From NCBI RefSeq assembly GCF_029854215.1, contig NZ_CP122961.1, forward strand, positions 868,001 through 932,000: a stretch of 64,000 bases of DNA. Reading direction: 5' to 3'. A model generated the notes under the pieces. The model was not told the origin of the DNA. It saw only the letters and a list, made by a program, of their open reading frames with translations, and made no database searches. Shown piece after piece: positions 62,101 through 64,000 of this stretch. How positions within the stretch are numbered: the first letter of the stretch is position 1; every line of letters begins with the position of its first letter. The translations under genes were made by a program, and so were the position numbers. The stretch is from Halomonas alkaliantarctica (GTDB lineage Bacteria; Pseudomonadota; Gammaproteobacteria; Pseudomonadales; Halomonadaceae).

Positions 62101-63012
62101 CTGCGTAGCGACGATGACGAATACGTAGCCGTGGTGCCGATCGGTAAGCCGGCCGATAACACTCAGCTAATCGTTCTCGACAACCAGCTGAACCCACTAC
62201 TAACGGGGGTGAGTGGCGAGCTATATGTCGCCGGTGTTGGTGTTGGGCGGGGTTACCTGAACCAGCCGCAGCTGACGGCGGAGCGCTTCGTGCCCAACCC
62301 GTTTTCCGATGTGCCTGGAGAGCGGCTTTACCGGACAGGCGATCTTGCCCGCTATCGCACCGATGGCGTGCTTGAATACATCGGACGCACCGATCAGCAG
62401 GTCAAGATACGGGGCCAGCGCATTGAGCTGGGAGAGATAGCATCTCGGTTGGTGGAATTCGATGTTATACGAGAAGCGGTAGTGGTGGCCCAGAAAGGGC
62501 CAGGAGGCGCCAGGTTAGTGGCTTATGCCGTCGCCCAGCCACATGAACTGATCGATACGGCCGAGCTACGCGAGCGTCTAGGGCAGGTATTGCCCGACTA
62601 TATGGTGCCAAGTTTAGTGGTAATGCTCAATGCCTTACCACTAACGCCCAACGGCAAGGTGGATCGCAAAGCATTGCCCGAGCCCGACTTCGCCAGTAGC
62701 GCGCAATATGAGCCACCCCAAGGTGAGACGGAAGAGACGCTAGCGGCGATTTGGAGCGAGGTGCTGGGTGTCGAGCGGGTAGGGCGTCACGACAACTTCT
62801 TCGAGTTAGGGGGGCATTCGCTGTTGGCTCTTAAAGTGCAATCTAAAGTGGAAGAACATTTCGATATACGTCTCCCTCTCCGCAGCTATTTCGAACACGC
62901 TACATTGGCCTCTATGGGTGAGCCCATTCAGGAAAGCAGGGGAGGTGCGAAAGAGAGCGAGAGCGCTCAACTCGAAAAGATGGCAGCGCTATTAGACGGT
63001 ATGGAGAGCTGA
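53122..63012 (+). CDS. Two-module NRPS: FAAL-ACP-C-A(Asp)-PCP-E-C-A(Dab?)-PCP, siderophore synthetase
   Basis: The 3296-residue protein reads as follows. A fatty-acyl-AMP ligase (about 20-600, YTSGSTATPKGVM near 180) activates a fatty acid. A carrier domain follows (Ser 655 in GGNSL). C1 (about 713-1160) has HHIAGDG at 851-857. A1 (about 1177-1670, YTSGSTGKPKG near 1320) has code DLTKIGHVGK, the Asp type. PCP2 has Ser 1714. The E domain (about 1767-2195) has HHLVVDGVSWR at 1895 and EGHGRE. C2 (about 2226-2660) has HHILMDAW at 2363. A2 (about 2680-3185) has code DIWQLTADDK, diaminobutyrate-like by my recollection. PCP3 has Ser 3233. No thioesterase domain ends it, so the chain passes to the next NRPS. 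The codes were read by eye. Confidence 0.93.
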   Translation: MNIRHAQTMNSHPSHNVANHSFVEHLSLLARERPSDRALIVVNAQGEITLDYATLERRSRALASELQQRFPAGERALILLDNDEHYVVAFFACLYAGVIAVPVFPPESAKQQHLARLLAIAADSQAACVLTSTTIIDVVASASEGFGSAELIPVDGVDESRAEHWVEHRPKRDDIAFLQYTSGSTATPKGVMVSHGNLMANERAIESGFSIGADDVFVSWLPLYHDMGLIGGLLQPIYRGIPAVLMSPTFFLQRPVRWLEAISRHRGTISGGPDFAYRLCLERIRDEQLEALDLSSWRVAFSGAEPVRHDTLTGFIERFRPAGFAADTAAPCYGLAEATLLVSCNSRGTGVVGTAFSQQSLAEGKAASAVEGNTLVGCGTPEPGHAIDIVDPEGLHSLPSGEVGEIWVNGPSVAHGYWQNPEATAQAFVTRDGVSWQRTDDADAQNHDARDDRWLRTGDLGFLHEGQLYIAGRIKDLIILRGHNVYPQDIESAIEAEVEAVRKGRVAAFAVTTSEGAEGIGVAAEVSRGIQKLVPAEKLVEALSETVGSACHEPLSVVLLLNPGGLPKTSSGKLQRSTCRQDWEAGSLDAYAIHAFGRFVSGGDAEGGGKSSQSTAEAGSETEQALAKLWHQVLGDGKKKPLGKDAHFFASGGNSLAAVRLAAAISDHWGVELSLHSLFEQPRLSAMANAIEARLAASPDQRGMAIPRLEDEQRQGDIPLSEGQRSLWLTWQLDPQSAGYNMAGALHLKGVLEPTALNAALENLVQRHDILRTYYPLNEAGEPVQRLAQDWHPELICNEMPSDNVVEREQALHDALIKLARQPFDLDQAPPLTVALYRLSTEHHVLAVVQHHIAGDGWSVQVLIDDLCALYERACTQQEAKLAPLPIQFADYAVWQQRQQHRSERHNSERQGQLAHWCERLSGDHPPLALPLDRPRQAMSAPSEGQLRFTLPGELSEQLRSLARERNVSLYAVILALLKQTLYRFSGETDIKVGAPIANRHKAELQGLIGYLINVVVLRTQIDPTGNFDRLLDEVNATLVDAQLHQDVPFDQVVEALQLERQPGVHPLFQVKCTQQEMWQAERHVAGLAIQAEQVFTGIAHFDLSLDFCDELEGIAGLFAYSAELFDATTIERFCQAFRFLAEQVVADPRSHTAMLPLPEPISVLEGNQSEILTQAIPTLLSKVVAAHADELAVNDGQYRYTYASLDAQAQSLAQALIAKGVGSEVRVAIHAERSCEYVLGILAVLKAGGAFVPLDPQLPSDRLAYQLADSGARLLLSSTPCGWSDDVPVMALAFIDDIPAAVEHELPVIHPQQTAYVIYTSGSTGKPKGVAVSHGALANYVQGVLEALALPEGARNMAMVSTVAADLGHTVLFGALCTGRTLHLISHECAFDPDAFAAYMREQQVDVLKIVPSHLRALLSAASPADVLPQERLILGGEATDWALLARLAEFKPTCQVLNHYGPTETTVGILTQQADMADHGASTLPIGTPLANARAYVLDPWLNPVPKGVAGELYLGGPGLAQGYLQRLGQTAERFVASPFHSGERLYRSGDRVRQLADGSLEFLGRVDDQVKIRGYRVEPSEIATLLRDQPCIAEAEVVARENEEGRAQLFAYVVIAAGSDVDDAVLLAQLGERVPDYMVPSALVRLDALPLTANGKLDRKALPEPVQAGSGKTFEAPQGEAEETLAEVWADVIGCEQVGRNDNFFELGGDSILSLQIVARSRKRGYKVTPKQLMEGQTIAAVAAMATPLAATAPKQAAAPNKTASFALLPVQRWFFEQSFAEPHHWNQSLMLEAASDVDAALLRRAIEAVVDHHGALRLRFERVGDSWQQAYGKLADDLFKHLDLSDHADPAQAITQAADAAQHSLSLERPFRAIWMALGGERGGRLLLVAHHLVVDGVSWRVILDDLQTAYTQLNAGKAIDLPPATSSLDEWASALADYAKSEALAEQCSYWESLVKEPEPSLPAHNPHGSNTVADTASLVGSLPTEATTQLLGPAHKAYRTQVDDLLLAALSSALCQWAERDSVLIELEGHGREDLFDGVDLSRSVGWFTSLYPVRLTPSNGGSGSSLKAIKEQLRQVPEKGLGYGVLRYLKEEPALVGGAYPQVTFNYLGQLDRSLQGDGAWRLAKENAGQARAPQSKRRTWIEVVAWVQDGQLRFGWNFSREIHSDAAIHALQASFQAQLESLLDHCDSGVRGATPSDFPLAGLSQGQLDGLRLDVANVEDIYPLAPMQQGLLLHTLLNPGAGMYMMQDRYRFASPIDVNAFEKAWQRVGERYEVLRTGFVWQTEEIQLQVVYRQIPSPVEYIDWRGIDEDEADRRLAVLLRQELDDGFDLERPPLLKVRLIQLAENLFYVVQSFHHILMDAWCRSLLLSDFFHYYDAYRLGTSHELTQPRPYRDFIAWLQQQDASVLRNYWQHELEGFDEITPIPYLKPHGSHDSVATVADVFSSLSHDESAELQNVARQHQLTVNTIVQGAWALLLGRLSQVDDILFGVTVAGRPLELEGIQETMGLFINTIPLRVSAPSPQTSVLDWLHGLLAKNLEMRQYEHLPLVEIQSLGEQSQGRSLFDSLFVFENAPIDASITEKIHDLHVSIKGNRTHTNYPLTVVVVPGEQLMLQLSYDARKFDDSEVERLLSGFRQILLHIIDRPDAPYHELDVLPVNEMKTQRAQCRGQSVTYPFERGYIDLFREQVRQHPRQAAVRHQGDTLTYDQLEDTSNRIAQALRQAGVKKDNVVALHAERGLALPSMILGTFKAGGAYLALDPRLPDQRIVDMLASSHASVLVATAEQIPHLEAVLESMPNPPRMLVFEDLVTAEALEGDAAVTAHPDQAAYIIYTSGSTGEPKGVVVSHRGMLNNQLSKVPYLDLSASDVIAQTAALSFDISVWQTLAGLLCGASIEIVPDEIARDPSALLLYVRDNGVTVLQSVPAVIQGMLNTASVDLPALRWLLPTGEASTSELVRQWFERYPSIPLVNAYGPAECADDVSLHLLRSDDDEYVAVVPIGKPADNTQLIVLDNQLNPLLTGVSGELYVAGVGVGRGYLNQPQLTAERFVPNPFSDVPGERLYRTGDLARYRTDGVLEYIGRTDQQVKIRGQRIELGEIASRLVEFDVIREAVVVAQKGPGGARLVAYAVAQPHELIDTAELRERLGQVLPDYMVPSLVVMLNALPLTPNGKVDRKALPEPDFASSAQYEPPQGETEETLAAIWSEVLGVERVGRHDNFFELGGHSLLALKVQSKVEEHFDIRLPLRSYFEHATLASMGEPIQESRGGAKESESAQLEKMAALLDGMES

Positions 63013-63013
63013 T

Positions 63014-64000
63014 ATGGAACTCAATAAACACACGATTGCTGAGCGCTTCGCACACCTGCCACGAGACAAGCAGAGCGTATTTCTTGAGGCATTAAGACAA
63101 CAGGGGATCGACTTTTCGCAGTTGCCAATCGTTAGGTCTAAGAACCAAGAGAGCAGAACACTCTCCTACGCCCAACTACGCCAGTGGTTTCTGTGGCGCA
63201 TGGATCCCCAAAGCAGCGCCTACCATATCACGGGTGCCGTGACCCTTAAGGGAACTCTTGACTCTGAAGCATTGCGGGGGAGCTTCGCGGCTTTAGTAGC
63301 ACGCCATGAGGCATTGCACACGGTGTTCCGTGACGATGGTGAAAGCGAGGCAGTGCAAGTGGTGCAGGCTGAAAATAACTTCGCATTGTCTGATATTGAC
63401 CTGAGCCATGTGCCGAAGGGTGAGCGAGAAGCGGCAATAGAGAGTCAGGTTACGCGGCTTTGCAATGACCCTTTCGATCTGGAGCAAGGGCCACTATTGC
63501 GGGTGGGACTATTGCGTTTAGCTGAAGAAGAGCAGCTGTTGGTGGTAGTAATGCACCACATTGTCTCCGATGGCTGGTCGATACAGTTGATCATCGATGA
63601 GTTTGCTGCGGACTACTCCGCTCGGGTAATGGGTGAGACGTGGCAGCCGCCAGCCTTGCCGATTCAGTACGCTGATTATGCACTCTGGCAGCGTCAATGG
63701 ATGGACGCGGGTGAGAAAGAGTGTCAACTCGCCTACTGGAAGGCGGAACTAGGTGACGAACACCCAGTGCTGCAACTGCCGACTGATCGCCCGCGTCGCA
63801 ACGATGGATATTATCACACTGCACGCCACCACATGGTACTTCCAGAACCGTTAGTGAGAGGATTGCGTCAACGAGTTCAGACTCAGGGAGCTACCCTGTT
63901 TATGACGCTACTGACGGGCTTACAGGTGTTGTTGTATCGATATACTGGGCAGGAAAATATTCGTATAGGCGTGCCAATCGCCAATCGGCATCGTACAGAA
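63014..64000 (+). CDS. Second NRPS of the siderophore operon, 5' part only (condensation domain)
   Basis: The ATG at 63014 lies one base after the TGA of the first NRPS and the frame is open to the window end (329 codons). The visible part is a condensation domain, with LSYAQLRQWFLWRMDP near 56-71 and HHIVSDGW near 181-188. PADYALWQ-type sequence (IQYADYALWQRQW) follows. The domain should accept the dipeptidyl chain of the first NRPS and add the next residue, perhaps serine. The remaining domains are outside the window. Confidence 0.92.
   Translation, partial: MELNKHTIAERFAHLPRDKQSVFLEALRQQGIDFSQLPIVRSKNQESRTLSYAQLRQWFLWRMDPQSSAYHITGAVTLKGTLDSEALRGSFAALVARHEALHTVFRDDGESEAVQVVQAENNFALSDIDLSHVPKGEREAAIESQVTRLCNDPFDLEQGPLLRVGLLRLAEEEQLLVVVMHHIVSDGWSIQLIIDEFAADYSARVMGETWQPPALPIQYADYALWQRQWMDAGEKECQLAYWKAELGDEHPVLQLPTDRPRRNDGYYHTARHHMVLPEPLVRGLRQRVQTQGATLFMTLLTGLQVLLYRYTGQENIRIGVPIANRHRTE

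Noticed and set aside
1..64000. tRNA, rRNA, insertion sequences or prophage
   Set aside because: No tRNA-like cloverleaf, rRNA segment, transposase, integrase or phage structural gene was recognised on either strand.

Overview
The window reads as chromosomal DNA of a moderately halophilic gammaproteobacterium, most likely Halomonas or a close relative in Halomonadaceae. The basis is the dense gene packing with moderately high GC, the acidic exported proteins, the fused LplT-PlsC-acyl-ACP synthetase, the MsrPQ pair, and a lipopeptide siderophore locus of the kind marine Halomonas and Marinobacter carry. The genus is an inference; no rRNA or tRNA gene was seen.

Layout. 1-20 kb is mostly housekeeping and small metabolic units: a cut-off F420-reductase-like gene, a LysE-type exporter, a LysR regulator divergent from mdaB, an exported subtilase with an altered catalytic Asp position, msrPQ, a membrane-anchored FMN-dependent glutamate-synthase-like protein, a DUF2157/DUF4401/GDYxxLxY membrane cassette, a TPR protein divergent from an AraC regulator, a mechanosensitive channel, a BAAT-like hydrolase and a 1157-residue phospholipid acyl-transfer fusion. 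20-26.3 kb holds small and decaying genes: an XRE regulator, an EamA remnant, rlmA, a cold-shock gene with an upstream tandem repeat, a Trp-rich small protein, a lipoprotein, an Atu4866 protein, an internally deleted SDR pseudogene, a dicarboxylate symporter, a deaminase and a YqaE/Pmp3 peptide. 26.4-40.3 kb holds a TonB-dependent receptor, a PQQ dehydrogenase with an acidic insertion, a curA-like reductase, an RlpA-like protein, an exported protein with PPC-like repeats, an EamA/LysR divergent pair, cytochrome b561, a 7TMR-DISM diguanylate cyclase and argP.

40.4-64 kb is an iron block. It starts with an imelysin / di-haem DUF1111 / imelysin / DUF1513 operon, which has a terminator-like hairpin after the first gene. 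It continues with a siderophore locus: PvdE-like exporter, fhuF, an orphan FepC/FhuC-like ATPase, an ECF sigma factor, a 68-residue DUF4880-only FecR-like protein, mbtH, a type II thioesterase, a phosphopantetheinyl transferase, a TauD/SyrP-like hydroxylase and two NRPS genes. The second NRPS gene runs off the window.

How the siderophore genes fit together. The first NRPS reads FAAL-ACP-C-A-PCP-E-C-A-PCP. The first A domain gives a specificity code I read as DLTKIGHVGK (Asp). With the free-standing hydroxylase and the E domain, this predicts a D-beta-hydroxyaspartate acylated by a fatty acid. The second A domain reads DIWQLTADDK, for which diaminobutyrate is my best guess. Fatty acid, hydroxyaspartate and diaminobutyrate is the start of a marinobactin-type amphiphilic siderophore. 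Candidate Fur sites lie before fhuF, the ABC ATPase, the sigma gene, mbtH and the imelysin operon, which would give Fur control of the whole region.
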